From contig NC_046683.1 in assembly GCF_009870125.1 (NCBI RefSeq), positions 18,485,001 through 18,549,000 on the forward strand: a stretch of 64,000 bases of DNA, in the 5' to 3' direction. Shown one piece after another: positions 41,671-51,821 of the stretch. The translations under genes were made by a program, and so were the position numbers. Numbering within the stretch: the first letter of the stretch is position 1; the number at the start of each line of letters is the position of its first letter. Origin of the DNA: Drosophila pseudoobscura (lineage: Eukaryota; Arthropoda; Insecta; Diptera; Drosophilidae). The notes below the pieces were generated by a model that saw only the letters and a program-made list of their open reading frames with translations, was not told where the DNA came from and made no database searches.

Positions 41671-43113
41671 ATGGAGGCGAAGAAGGATAAAGCACGGGTT
41701 GGGATGTCAACCCAAACGTCGGTGGAAAGCGTGACTGCTACCACCGGCGGGCACGGGGAGGAGCAGTCCTCTCTGCGTGTCGCCAGCGGTCACACCTCAG
41801 ACTTGGCGGGAGCAGGCCAGGTCAGTTGTAAAGCTACTGCCACAACAACAACAACAAAAACAACTCACTCCGTGCCCTGCAAGTTGAGCCGCACAGATGC
41901 CGTAGTCGATACAGACACGGATCTGGAGAGCGTGCTCTCTCTAAGCAGGACGGACGAAGAGAGCCTTCTCCGCTCGCCGGAACCAGGCACCAGCTCCCTG
42001 CGTAGGGAAGGGCCGAAGCGTTCCAAGGAGGGGATGAAGGCCAAGGCGCAATACAAAGCGGCCCTCAACATAAAAAGCCGGCTGCAAGGCAAAGCAGACA
42101 TCTCCCAGGAGGAGAAGGTCAAGCTAGCCTGGGCCGAGCAGAGAGTAGAGGAGGGTCGGCTACACTATGCCCAGATGCCACAGATGAGGGCGTCGAATGG
42201 CGAATATGCCAATAAGGTGGAGGAGATGATGGCCACCAAGAGGCAACGCTCGACTGAGAGTGCCATTAAGGACACTCCAGCGAGCAAGCGGCAACGCGGG
42301 CCCAGGAGTGCAGCCCCCCCACCGAAAGCGGCCAAGAAGCCGAAAGCGAAGGTCAGCGAGGTGACCAAACGACACCTGATCGTGGCACTCATTGACCGCA
42401 GCGAAGAAAACGGCAAGATGTCAGCGGCACAGTGGAAGCTGGTGCACGCGCGTCTTGTCGACGCACTCTTTGCACAGATGGAGGAAGACCCCGCGGCCCC
42501 AATGCCCACGTTCGATGGTGCTGGGTGGCTAAATGGGGTTAAGATCCTGAAGTGCAATGATGACCCAACCCTAAGGTGGCTGACGCGTACGGTCTGCCAA
42601 CGGGAGGCGATGTGGGAGGGGGCCAAGCTGGAGGTTGTGGACCGGGAGCTTATCCCGTCCAAGCCTAAGGCGAAGGTACTCTTCCCCATCACGATCCAGG
42701 GGGACCGAGCGCTGAAGCTCCTTCAGCGGCAAAACGCGGACGTGCCAACGGCCGACTGGAGGATCCTACACATTGGTAGCCCACTACCCAACGAGGGGGG
42801 CCAGTGTGTGATCCTCCAAATAAACAAGGAAGCAGAGGATCTGCTATACCCCAAGTTCGGGAAGATGGCGTGGGGCATGGGTAGCGTCTACCTGCGCCTC
42901 AAAAAGCGCCACCCTGAGGACAAAGACGCGCATACCCTGCAGGCAGGCGAGGTGGAAAAGGACCTAGGTCTCGAGTCCATCGTGGAGGCCGCCCAGGGTC
43001 TTGCGCTTGAAGATGAAGAAGAGGAAGACGGTGACCTGACGCTGGTAGTCAACCCGTCAGGTGCAAGCGAGCCAGCCACCCATGCTGAGTGTGCTGCAGC
43101 TCAACTTGCATAA
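41671..43113 (+). CDS. LINE ORF1 protein (DUF4780-like)
   Basis: This intact frame of 480 residues starts MEAKKDKARVGMSTQTSVES. The N-terminal 110 residues are Ser/Thr-rich and probably disordered. A Lys/Arg-rich middle with nuclear-signal-like KRQRG and KAAKKPKAK (about 206-228) is followed by the shared ORF1 domain at about 230-415 (KRHLIVALIDRSEENGKMS ... ADWRILHIG), then an acidic tail. It should bind LINE RNA. Its last 53 nt overlap ORF2 in another frame. Confidence 0.85.
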   Translation: MEAKKDKARVGMSTQTSVESVTATTGGHGEEQSSLRVASGHTSDLAGAGQVSCKATATTTTTKTTHSVPCKLSRTDAVVDTDTDLESVLSLSRTDEESLLRSPEPGTSSLRREGPKRSKEGMKAKAQYKAALNIKSRLQGKADISQEEKVKLAWAEQRVEEGRLHYAQMPQMRASNGEYANKVEEMMATKRQRSTESAIKDTPASKRQRGPRSAAPPPKAAKKPKAKVSEVTKRHLIVALIDRSEENGKMSAAQWKLVHARLVDALFAQMEEDPAAPMPTFDGAGWLNGVKILKCNDDPTLRWLTRTVCQREAMWEGAKLEVVDRELIPSKPKAKVLFPITIQGDRALKLLQRQNADVPTADWRILHIGSPLPNEGGQCVILQINKEAEDLLYPKFGKMAWGMGSVYLRLKKRHPEDKDAHTLQAGEVEKDLGLESIVEAAQGLALEDEEEEDGDLTLVVNPSGASEPATHAECAAAQLA

Positions 43114-46100
43114 AAGCAAGGTAGCGTCGGCGGAGCTCCTCATCGCCATGGAGCAAGTGCTCGCCGACATAGCTCTAGTCCAGGAGCCCTGGATTGCGAC
43201 AGGCAATTCAGTGGCCGGACTAAAGTCCTCAAATCATAACCTGTTCTACTCAACATCGGTAAGCAGGAGCAGAACCGTCGTACTCGTACGAAAGGGAATC
43301 CATGCTTACCTTATTTCTCATTACAGCACGGATGACCTGACGGTTGTGATGCTGGAAAGTGAGGAAAAGCGCCTTCTGGTGGCTTCCTGCTACATGGCTC
43401 ACGACAGACCCGCACCACCCGACGAACTCAGGAGCCTGGTGACAGAAGCCGGCACCAAAAACTATCAACTCGTCATCGGAACGGACGCCAACGCCCACCA
43501 TAATGTGTGGGGAAGCACCGACATCAATGACAGAGGTGAGTCACTCTTAGACTTTATACTAGCAACTAATCTATATATAGCAAACGTTGGGGAGGAGCAC
43601 ACCTTCGTAGGTCCGACCTCATCTAACGTGCTAGACCTAACACTTGCAATGGGAAACAGTACTACGGTATCTAGCTGGAGGGTCCTCGATAGACCATCCT
43701 TCTCAGACCATAAGTACATTCAGTTCAAGTGCGAATTCAAACACCTTTCGAAGACAACAGTCTATAGAAACCCCCGGAACACAAACTGGGCAAAGTTTAA
43801 AAAGACAGTTACTTCGAAGCTCGCGAATCCGGGCTCAGTGAAATCCGCGGAGGATATAGAGAAGTCCCTAAGGACCCTATCCAACGAGCTACTGAACGCC
43901 TACCATGCATCGTGCAAACCCTCGAGAACGAAGAGGAGGTCCAAGCCACTCTGGTGGAACCGAGATCTCTCTCTCCAAAGGAACAACCTCAAGGAATTCT
44001 TCAAGATCGCCAAACAAGCGAACGAGGAGATTGTCAATGAGGAATATAAAATCCTACTTAGGAGCTACAAGAAGGAAATACGTAAGGCACAAAGGAACTC
44101 GTGGAGAAACTTCTGCTCCAACATCGAGAAAGTGCCCGAAACCGCCATGCTTCGGAAGCTGCTTTCAAAGCAGCCCACAGTACAGAGCCAACTAAAACTA
44201 GACAACGGACAGTGGACAGAGGGCAGCAAAGAAGCCCTAACAGCACTAATGGAGGCGCACTTCCCTGGATGCACCGAGGTCACTGACGCCAAGGAGCATC
44301 AGGACCTAGCAACCGAGGAACAACACCCTCCAATAGGTCTGTTAACCACTAAGAGAATACACTGGGCCATAGACTCCTTCGCGGGCATAAAAGCACCAGG
44401 ACTGGACGGGATATTCCCAGCCATGATGCAGTTGACCAAAGAGGTTATCACCCCATGGCTCCTCGCAATATACTCAGCATGCCTAAGTAAGGGCTATATC
44501 CCCATCCAATGGAGAACCTCGAGAGTTGTCTTCCTCCCTAAGGCAGGAAAGTGCAGCCACGTGAGTCCCAAGGACTACAGACCGATAAGCCTTACCTCCT
44601 TTATACTAAAAACACTAGAAAAGCTGTTGGATTTGCACATCAGGAATGAGGTAGAGGGACTGATGTCAACAAACCAACACGCCTACACTAAAGGGAAATC
44701 AGTGGAGACGGCACTACACTCGCTAGTAGCCACCATCGAGAGCGCCCTTCACAACAAAAAGTATGCTTTGGGAGCATTTGTGGACATCTCAGGAGCATTC
44801 AACAACGTGGCCACAACCGCAATAACAAGTCGCCTAGAAGCGAATAACATACACCCTGCAATCAACGTCTGGATCAAAAACCTCCTAAGTTGCAGACGGG
44901 TGCAATCGGAGTGGGGCACTGCTTCCATGGTAAAGGGGGCACACAGAGGCACACCTCAGGGTGGAGTCCTGTCGCCACTACTGTGGAATCTGGTGGTCGA
45001 CGACCTCATCAAGAGATTTGAAAGGAAGGCCCCAAAGATAACGGCTTATGCAGATGACATAAGCATACTTATTACGGGTGTATGTCCATCGACCCTCAGC
45101 TCCTTAATGGAACGTACACTCAGGGAGATACGTGAGTGGGCGGAAGAGGTAGGACTCAGTATCAACGCGGACAAGACGGACCTCATCCTCTTTACCAAGA
45201 GGTACAAGGTACCGATATGGACCCCCCCGAAAATTGACCAAACTAGGCTGACCCCAAAATCACAGGTGAAATACCTAGGCACAGTACTGGACAGCAAGCT
45301 GGCATGGAGGCCCAATGTAGTGGAAAGGGTGAAGAAGGCTACCATTGCGCTTTATGCATCCAAGAAGATGCTCAGCAGCACATGGGGCCTGTCATCTGCT
45401 CTAATGCACTGGATCTACATCTCGGTGGTGCGACCAACTCTGCTGTATGGAGCCTTAGTGTGGTGGCAGGCTACTGAAAAGAAGACATACCATAAGCTTA
45501 TGGAGAAGACTCAGCGACAGGCTCTGCTCTGTATTACAGGGGCGCTGAGGTCAACCCCAACAAAAGCACTCGAAACCATACTCGGAATCGACCCCCTGGA
45601 CATTCAAGCTCGCCTGATTGCGGGAAAGGCAGCACAACGCCTCATAGCATCAGGAAATCTATCGCCACAAGGATACGGGCATAGTTCAATCGGCAGGGAA
45701 ATGACCAGATCAACTGACTACATGACCCCCCAAACTTGCCTTGACGTCAAAACAACCACATCTCTGGGACCTGAAGACTGGAAGATTGGAGGGGACCAAA
45801 CTGAGCACCTCAATATATACACAGACGGCTCCAAGATGGACGGAGGAGTAGGAGCGGGCCTATACTGCACAGACCCCGTGATAAGGCTGTCGTATAAGCT
45901 ACCCGACCCATGCAGCATATTCCAGGCAGAAGTTTTTGCCATCGGGAAAGCAGCGGAGGTCGCTCTCCGCACAGAACGAACACACGATGCGGTCGACCTA
46001 TTCGTCGACAGCCAAGCGGCGATAAGATCCATGCAGTCGTCCGTGGTCAGTTCCAGAAGTGTCTTGGCGAGCAGGGAGGCATTAGACATCCTAAGCACGA

Positions 46101-46666
46101 CAAAGACAGTGCGGATCTATTGGGTTCCCAGCCACCAGGGCATCGAAGGAAACGAAGCGGCGGACGTACTAGCTAAGGAAGGCGTCGGGCTGGAGAATAG
46201 GAGAACCGAGAACGTGCCTGTCTCCCTCAGAACGCTGCAAGGCGATCTAGAGAAGCAGGCTAGAGCACAGACTGATAGCAGGTGGAGGAGTACCACCACC
46301 TGCAGAACCTCGAAGATAATGTGCAAGGAGCGCAACGAGAAACTTAGCCACTACCTACTGCACCTACCACGAAAGGACTGCAGACTGATGGTGGGAATAC
46401 TAACAGGTCACTGTCTGGCTGCTGCACATGCAGCAAAGCTAGGCATCACCAACAGAGACAGTTGCAGGAAATGTGAGGAACCTGGGGCTATCGAAACCCT
46501 GGAACATCTCATCTGCAACTGTCCGGCTCTCTCAAGGGCAAGGAGGAGATACCTGGGCGCCCCAGTGTTGGCATCACTGGAAGATGCCTCCAAAAGGACG
46601 CCTCAGGAACTGCTGGCCTATGCTAAAAACACCTCGATTCTCGGGGACTTTTTAAAACCACATTAA
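43061..46666 (+). CDS. LINE ORF2: AP endonuclease, reverse transcriptase, RNase H
   Basis: An intact frame of 1201 residues; the more likely start is the Met at 43082 (MLSVLQLNLHKSK). Endonuclease, about 10-225: VQEPW (about 41), GTDANAHHNVWGS (about 141), SDHKYIQF (about 216). RT, about 430-880: DYRPISLTSFILKTLEKL, FVDISGAFNNV (about 573), GTPQGGVLSPLLWN (about 630), AYADDISIL (about 663, catalytic Asp pair). RNase H, about 915-1040: IYTDGSKMDGG, FQAEVFAI, FVDSQAAIRSM, PSHQGIEGNEAADVLAK. A C-terminal Cys/His cluster (CRKCEEPGAIETLEHLICNC, about 1135) follows. The enzyme would nick target DNA and copy the RNA in place. All catalytic residues I can name are present. Confidence 0.9.
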   Translation: MQASQPPMLSVLQLNLHKSKVASAELLIAMEQVLADIALVQEPWIATGNSVAGLKSSNHNLFYSTSVSRSRTVVLVRKGIHAYLISHYSTDDLTVVMLESEEKRLLVASCYMAHDRPAPPDELRSLVTEAGTKNYQLVIGTDANAHHNVWGSTDINDRGESLLDFILATNLYIANVGEEHTFVGPTSSNVLDLTLAMGNSTTVSSWRVLDRPSFSDHKYIQFKCEFKHLSKTTVYRNPRNTNWAKFKKTVTSKLANPGSVKSAEDIEKSLRTLSNELLNAYHASCKPSRTKRRSKPLWWNRDLSLQRNNLKEFFKIAKQANEEIVNEEYKILLRSYKKEIRKAQRNSWRNFCSNIEKVPETAMLRKLLSKQPTVQSQLKLDNGQWTEGSKEALTALMEAHFPGCTEVTDAKEHQDLATEEQHPPIGLLTTKRIHWAIDSFAGIKAPGLDGIFPAMMQLTKEVITPWLLAIYSACLSKGYIPIQWRTSRVVFLPKAGKCSHVSPKDYRPISLTSFILKTLEKLLDLHIRNEVEGLMSTNQHAYTKGKSVETALHSLVATIESALHNKKYALGAFVDISGAFNNVATTAITSRLEANNIHPAINVWIKNLLSCRRVQSEWGTASMVKGAHRGTPQGGVLSPLLWNLVVDDLIKRFERKAPKITAYADDISILITGVCPSTLSSLMERTLREIREWAEEVGLSINADKTDLILFTKRYKVPIWTPPKIDQTRLTPKSQVKYLGTVLDSKLAWRPNVVERVKKATIALYASKKMLSSTWGLSSALMHWIYISVVRPTLLYGALVWWQATEKKTYHKLMEKTQRQALLCITGALRSTPTKALETILGIDPLDIQARLIAGKAAQRLIASGNLSPQGYGHSSIGREMTRSTDYMTPQTCLDVKTTTSLGPEDWKIGGDQTEHLNIYTDGSKMDGGVGAGLYCTDPVIRLSYKLPDPCSIFQAEVFAIGKAAEVALRTERTHDAVDLFVDSQAAIRSMQSSVVSSRSVLASREALDILSTTKTVRIYWVPSHQGIEGNEAADVLAKEGVGLENRRTENVPVSLRTLQGDLEKQARAQTDSRWRSTTTCRTSKIMCKERNEKLSHYLLHLPRKDCRLMVGILTGHCLAAAHAAKLGITNRDSCRKCEEPGAIETLEHLICNCPALSRARRRYLGAPVLASLEDASKRTPQELLAYAKNTSILGDFLKPH

Positions 46667-46768
46667 CACTCCCGCGACGGTTCATACACCCCCCCATCCG
46701 GATAACTAAGGGCCATATTGGCCTATGCGCGGCCCCGCTGAGGGCCGTCCGGGTTAACCTAACCTAAC

Positions 46769-47140
46769 CTTTATTAAACCTCCCACGTGTTTTCTTTGGG
46801 TCGTTATCTCGCTCCAATAAGAATTTTCATTCCTCAGCGTTCGTTCTGTTCGTGGTCTGGCATGTGGACCTACGCCGTACCGGAGGAGCAGTCCCATATA
46901 ATTACATACATATGTATATTGGGTTGACGGTGTCACCGGTGAGGATTCGTCTTGAACGAAAAGTCTATGCCAAATTCGGAGACGCCCAGACTCAGCAAAG
47001 CCAAGAGGCTCCAAAGGAAACACGCAGGGAATGTCGGGAATCTGTCCGATGCCCTCACGCAATAAAACGATTTTCTCCTCGAGGATAAAAGCAAGGACCA
47101 CTCCAAGTGCAATGCCAGCACTGAGCCCATAGCTACCACC
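46769..47140 (-). repeat. Duplicated repeat flanking the full-length LINE (right side)
   Basis: 46781-46920 matches 22319-22450 in reverse. 46940-47100 matches 24330-24460 (GGAATGTCGGGAATCTGTCC, ACGCAATAAAACGATTT). No gene recognised. Confidence 0.65.
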
Positions 47141-47770
47141 GTGTGCTGGACGAACTGCCTGAGGCACCCCAAATAGATCTCAAGCGGGAAAAAATATTCC
47201 TCAAGCGGCTAGACAAGATCGGCTGGCTTGATTCTCAGAGCGGAGATTCAATGGTGATAGGCCGCAACCGCCTAACACCAATCTTTCTTGAAGTGCCTCC
47301 TACTCCAGCTGCTACTGATCACTTTCCAAGAGTGGGCACTTGAAGAGGAGGCATTCGGAAAGGTCATGGGCCTGCGTTCAGTCGGTGAGTGGGAAGCAAC
47401 AGCAGACGCTGGACGAGAACCGAAAGCTGTGCAAGAACCTGCGCAATCATAAAGTTTTTACAGAATGCCTATCACCGGAAAATTGAGGACACGGACAGCC
47501 GTTCACTGGACAACCTGACCGTCCACCAGTTGCTGAGCATATCTCGCGTGCAGCGTCATCCGATTACGGCACGCCTTCATGGGCTGTATCTCATGTCCAC
47601 TGTGCATAAAGTATCTTCAGAATTTGGTTCTCCTGCTCATCTTCCACAGAGAGTTTATCTAGAAACCAAGAAGGCACCAGATCCCCGACCCTCTGTTTTT
47701 CTTTCCTTGGTAACGGCACAGGCTCTGGCACACTCGCACGGCAATCCGTGATCTTCTGCAGCTGACTACA
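47141..47770 (+). pseudogene. Unidentified exon-like remnants
   Basis: The frame 47143-47343 (HRVLDELPEAPQIDLKREKI ... NRLTPIFLEVPPTPAATDHF) and the overlapping frame 47389-47751 (LDNLTVHQLLSISRVQRHPI) have codon-like composition and read like pieces of an ordinary host protein broken by shifts and stops. I do not recognise the parent. Confidence 0.4.
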
Positions 47771-47880
47771 AGCCAATGGCCACAAGTTATTAATTGACTT
47801 TATTTTGTGTTATATTTATTTCCATTCTTGTGTTGATCGGATTTGTGTTGTATGCAAATTCATCCATCAACTCAAATTTT

Positions 47881-48060
47881 GGTTCTAGCGGCCAGCAATG
47901 CAAGTCGCATGGGAGAATGCGTGCATTTAAATATGCTGAAAACACAACAGAAAACAGAAACTCAGAACTCTTAAAATGAAAAAAGCATATAATCACATAT
48001 TTGTATGAAAACAAATTGTGTGTGTTATACTAACCCATGCAAAACGTTGCGTTTTTAATA
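47881..48060 (+). repeat. Unnamed repeat G, fragment
   Basis: It contains TTCTAGCGGCCAGCAATGC and ACACAACAGAAAACAGAAA as in 40018-40125. It is short and without the TATA region. Confidence 0.55.
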
Positions 48061-48085
48061 TGCATTTACTGCATAATATTCAAAC

Positions 48086-49000
48086 GATGAGTTGCTGCGG
48101 ACACCGCAACTCTACAGTTATACCCGATACTAAGTCAGTATGGCTCCCCTCCGGCAGACGCCGCTAATATTAAACGACTCGACGAAGAGTGCGTGCGAAA
48201 GAGACAGCAAATCAGTCTAAGCGCGACGTCGGGCGCTGCGTAGCCACTGCAAATTGATTTGTTCCTTTTGGCTATATGTGGCTATAAAAATGATCTGATC
48301 TGATCCAGAGTCAGCAATCTGATAGATATGGTCATTATCTATGATTCTGCAATTTTAGTTTTCTCGAATCTGCAATATTGTGGATGCAACAGATTTTCGT
48401 TTTTTGTGGGGGCGATGAAATTTTGAGATAAACGTTTTATAGTAAGATCTAACAGGAGTGCGGATACCAAATTTGGTTGCTCTAGCCTTAATAGTCTCCC
48501 GAGATTTATGGATGCCCCAGATTTTCGTCCATTGCGGGGGCGGAAGGTATCAATTTCCGATACCACAGAGGTGTGGATACCAAATTTGGTTGCTCTGGCT
48601 CTTATAGGTTCTGAGATCCTTGAGCTCATATTTTGCAATTGGCAAAACCGACCATGAAACCTGTGTGTTAGAGAGAGACAGAGCGAGAAAGAATGAAATT
48701 GTTTTCTTGGTACTAGCTATAAAAATTATACGATTATACTTGTAGCAGTGACATATCACAGAAGTCCGGATATAAAACGTCGTTGATCTAGCTCTTATAG
48801 TCTTTGAGCACTAGGCGCTGATAGGGATGGACAGACGGACAGACAGACATGGCTCAATCGACTCGGCTATTGATGCTGATCAAGAATACATATATACACT
48901 TTATGGGGTCGGAAACGATTCCTTCTTGACGTTACACACATCCATTTTCACCACAAATCTAATATACCCCAATACTCATTTTGAGTATAGGGTATAATAA
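48086..49000 (-). mobile_element. DINE-1/ISY-like repeat, near complete
   Basis: The inverted equivalent of 28249-29185: tail GAGTTGCTGCGGACACCGCA at 48091 and head ending TTTTGAGTATAGGGTATA at 48996. Confidence 0.7.
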
Positions 49001-49006
49001 TATTAA

Positions 49007-49517
49007 CTAGCTGCCATAGAAGGATTTCAGTTCTAGCGGCCAGCAATATTAGAACACACAAACGAAAAGTACGTGTACGTAAGTTCAAATATCATCAGCA
49101 TCAGCTCTCTGAAAACGAAAGAACACACATTTTTGTCGAAACATATTGTGTGTGTACTAACACATGCAAAGATGTTCTCTCTGCGATTGGCTCATGATGA
49201 CGCGTCAGTACCCGCCATGACGCCAGTAAATAAGACGAATGCGCAGTAGCAGCGACGCAGCAGAATGGCTACTGCGACTCTGCAGCCTATAAAAGACGTG
49301 CGCTTAGTTCATTTTGCGACTTTTTTCTCAAATTTTTCCAACCTTCGGATCCGAAAAGTCCATCCTCACCAGTTTTCTGGAGGCATCTGCTTAAAAATCC
49401 CGTTGAAGCGATTCTTGCGTTGCGCATGCGCGCCTTGGACACCGTGTCGCACTTCATATTTGTCAGTTTATTAAGCCTGTACTGGTACTCATGCGAGTTG
49501 CGGTGGAATGCCTCCTA
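49007..49517 (+). repeat. Unnamed repeat G, copy 3, adjoining maelstrom relic
   Basis: It matches 30376-31000 with deletions and ends at GCGGTGGAATGCCTCC, after which the maelstrom copy 2 flank begins (AAAATCTCATCTAGAGCCC). A TATA box is at 49288-49295 and an initiator at 49309-49314. Confidence 0.65.
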
Positions 49518-50275
49518 AAATCTCATCTAGAGCCCACCATGTTATTCGTGAACCTAGGTGCGACTCGTCTGTGATTGGAACCTGTTGAACACAAGTACTC
49601 GCAAATATATGTATTTATGTATAAGGATAACTAACCACACAAATATACAAATAAAGGAATGCAGAATAATGCAATCACGTTGCTTGCACTCCAAATAGGC
49701 AAAGCAGGCCTTTACCATCGGTATTTGATCGGTGGTGGTGTACACAATGATCGGTTCTCCTTTACAGACCTCTGGAATTCCATCAATGAATTTTTTATAC
49801 AGTTTCCCCATTTTCGTGCCCAAGGCATTCGGGGGCAAGGGCAACTTATAGGTATCCAGCGAATGTTGCCTGGCCTGGTGGCGTTGAACAAAGATGAGTT
49901 GCCCCGGATCAATTAGGGTACTGTACTCCGCACTGATGCCTTCCTTGAGAGAGTAACGACAGGTGGCATACTCAGCGGGGACGTACACACTCCCAGTGTT
50001 GGCGAAATAGTTAAAGGCAACAATAGTGTACTCCTGCTGCTGGAGATCAAGTACACTTTTTGCCCCAGAGATTATGCGTTCAATGTGGCGCTGCATTTCG
50101 TGTTTCTTCTTTCCGCGGATCGCATTTTTTCACCTGGACCTTGGACGCAGCTTTGGCTTGGTACACGTATGGCTCACGCTCCTCTGCGCTCATATTCGGC
50201 CAAATTTTGCCGCATTTGGCGATCGCAGCATCCCTTGCAATGGCACCATGACCTCCAGGATATTTGGACTAGTGC
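49518..50275 (-). pseudogene. mael: maelstrom-like relic, copy 2
   Basis: The minus strand from about 50275 encodes an HMG-box part (AIAKCGKIWPNMSAEEREPY, about 50245-50190) that copy 1 lacks, then after a 2-base loss at about 50103 the open frame 50096-49554: VAFNYFANTGSVYVPAEYAT, CRYSLKEGISAEYSTLIDPG, LPLPPNALGTKMGKLYKKF and PMVKACFAYLECKQRD. The Maelstrom identity is clear from the YVPAE, SLKEG, IDPGQ and LPLPPNALG blocks. The reading then runs into the same intron as copy 1. The first HMG part and the last third of the protein are absent. It lies in opposite orientation to copy 1, 26 kb away. Confidence 0.8.
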
Positions 50276-50468
50276 TGCAAAAAAAATCCATATCTCGAAA
50301 AATTTATACGATATTTTGAGAACCATTTTTGTACATATTAGTTTTCGTTTAAAACTATATAAACAAACAACTTTTTAGAGATTACACCAAAATTATACTT
50401 CATTTCGGTCTTTAAAACTTAAAACTAAAAAATAATAACAGTTTTCAAACGAGTTAGTTAGCCTAAAA
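50276..50468. other. AT-rich unassigned spacer
   Basis: Contains AAAAAAAATCC and simple A/T tracts. No gene seen. Confidence 0.4.
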
Positions 50469-51034
50469 TTAAATTAAAAAACAATTGCCTCCATGGCAGT
50501 TTGGTTGAGATCCTTCAACGACTATATTGAGAAAAGTAAGCCCATTCAAAGTTTCTGGCTTTAAGGAAGCTCGTCTTGAATTAGCAATCAATCCAACTTT
50601 GCTAAACATACGCTCGCTTTCAGTAGACGTTGTGGGAATACATAAATATTTTTTCGCCAGCGTTTGAAGTTCCACGTCGTTGTTAGCGTTCTGAAAACCG
50701 TATATTCATTAATATAACATAATTGCTACCAGAGGTAGTGGGTAGTTCACTCTCTTGCAGCGATGGATGCATGCAGGTGAGGTGATTTTGCAAATTTGTG
50801 GTGTTTCCACTGGTTTTGCAAACTTTACCGCATTTTCTGCATACCGCATTACCGCCATCGTTTGAATTGTCGAAAAACATCCACACCTTCGACTTTTTTG
50901 GGGTTCCCACGTTCTTGTTCTCCTCATCGGAGTCACTGCCGTGCCTAAAACACACTCAAGCTCTAATTGCATGTCTTTCAACTACGATATGTCAATTATA
51001 CTTACGTTTTTTGACTGCAAATTTATCCATTCTT
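50469..51034 (-). pseudogene. hAT transposase, internal-deletion derivative
   Basis: Exon 1 starts MDKFAVKKR (51034-51008) and is followed by a likely intron with GTAAGT at about 51006 and TTTTAG at about 50946. Exon 2 encodes a BED finger (KSKVWMFFDNSNDGGNAVCRKCGKVCKT...NHLTCMH, residues about 20-65). After a break at about 50690 the frame goes directly to the C-terminal dimerisation domain (YLCIPTTSTESERMFSKVGL). The whole catalytic core is lost, so the product would have DNA-binding and dimerisation parts only. Confidence 0.7.
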
Positions 51035-51349
51035 GCTTTTCAACAAAATCAAATCAACAGAATCATATTATTAAAATTTGTTTGCTTAATTTGATAAATT
51101 TACCCATCCAACGCAAACGCAAAGTATGCTCACATTTTCGATATATCGATACTAAGAAAAAAAACATCGATATTTTATCTGAAAACTATAAAACGCTGCA
51201 GCGCACTAAAATGCGAAGCTCTTAATTACAAATTTCGGGCCACACAAATGAAAATAATTCGCGAAAACTTTTCAAAGCTATCGCCTGCACCTTCCACTTT
51301 GGTGTCGGAAGAAATATCTGTAAATATATAGTTATTATTAGTTGGTATG
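51035..51349. other. Unassigned spacer
   Basis: It includes CATTTTCGATATATCGATAC and TATTTTATCTG; no coding feature. It may hold the hAT left end and 5' region. Confidence 0.35.
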
Positions 51350-51471
51350 AAGCATCGCGGGAGTGTTTAGGTTGTTTTAAAGTCCCCGAGAGTCGAGGTG
51401 CTTTTAGTATAGGCAAGCAGTTCCTGTGGCGTCCTCTTGGAGGCATCTTCCAGTGATGCCAGCACTGGGGC
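51350..51471 (-). mobile_element. LOA-type LINE (subfamily A), 3'-region fragment
   Basis: The minus strand encodes LASLEDASKRTPQELLAYTK followed by the ORF2 end and CACTCCCGCGATG of the 3' UTR. Both ends are cut. Confidence 0.75.
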
Positions 51472-51821
51472 GGCATTCCCAAATAAGTGGCATAAAGTCG
51501 AATAATGCAGATATCGAGCTGAAACTTGGTGTGTTTAATAAATATAGCACTCTAAATATTTGAACAAATTTTTAAGTTCATCTGACCACGCCTACCGCAA
51601 TAGCCCATATTTGGCAACAAGGCTTATACGTGATCACAAAGGAAAGTCATGCTATAAAAAAGTACTACAATTTTAAGGGAATTTATTATTCTGTTGTAAT
51701 TTTGATGTAATAGTGGTAAATATAAAAATATAAAACAAATTTTTTGATAAACAATTCTTATTATGATCAAATTCTTATTCTACTATTTAACTATTTCTAA
51801 GAATTGATATTAAATTATCAT
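51472..51821. other. AT-rich unassigned region
   Basis: No gene seen. The composition is AT-rich and may be the 3' flank of the Transib-like gene. Confidence 0.4.

Larger units (their letters stand above)
41402..46768 (+). mobile_element. LOA-type LINE (subfamily A), full length, both ORFs open
   Basis: Target duplications CTTTATTAAACC lie at 41390-41401 and 46769-46780 (the exact edge is ambiguous by one or two bases). The uninterrupted target at 22450-22490 on the minus strand confirms the borders. The element has a 5' UTR with a predicted HDV-like ribozyme, ORF1 (41671-43113), ORF2 (43061-46666) and a short 3' UTR ending TTAACCTAACCTAAC. It is 5.4 kb. With no visible lesion it is a candidate for a recently active copy. 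The LOA/I-type placement rests on the endonuclease-RT-RNase H order and the zinc cluster. Confidence 0.9.

Noticed and set aside
42165-42692. Minus-strand frame of 175 codons opposite ORF1 of the full-length LINE
   Set aside because: It is a reverse-frame shadow of a strongly coding plus-strand gene.
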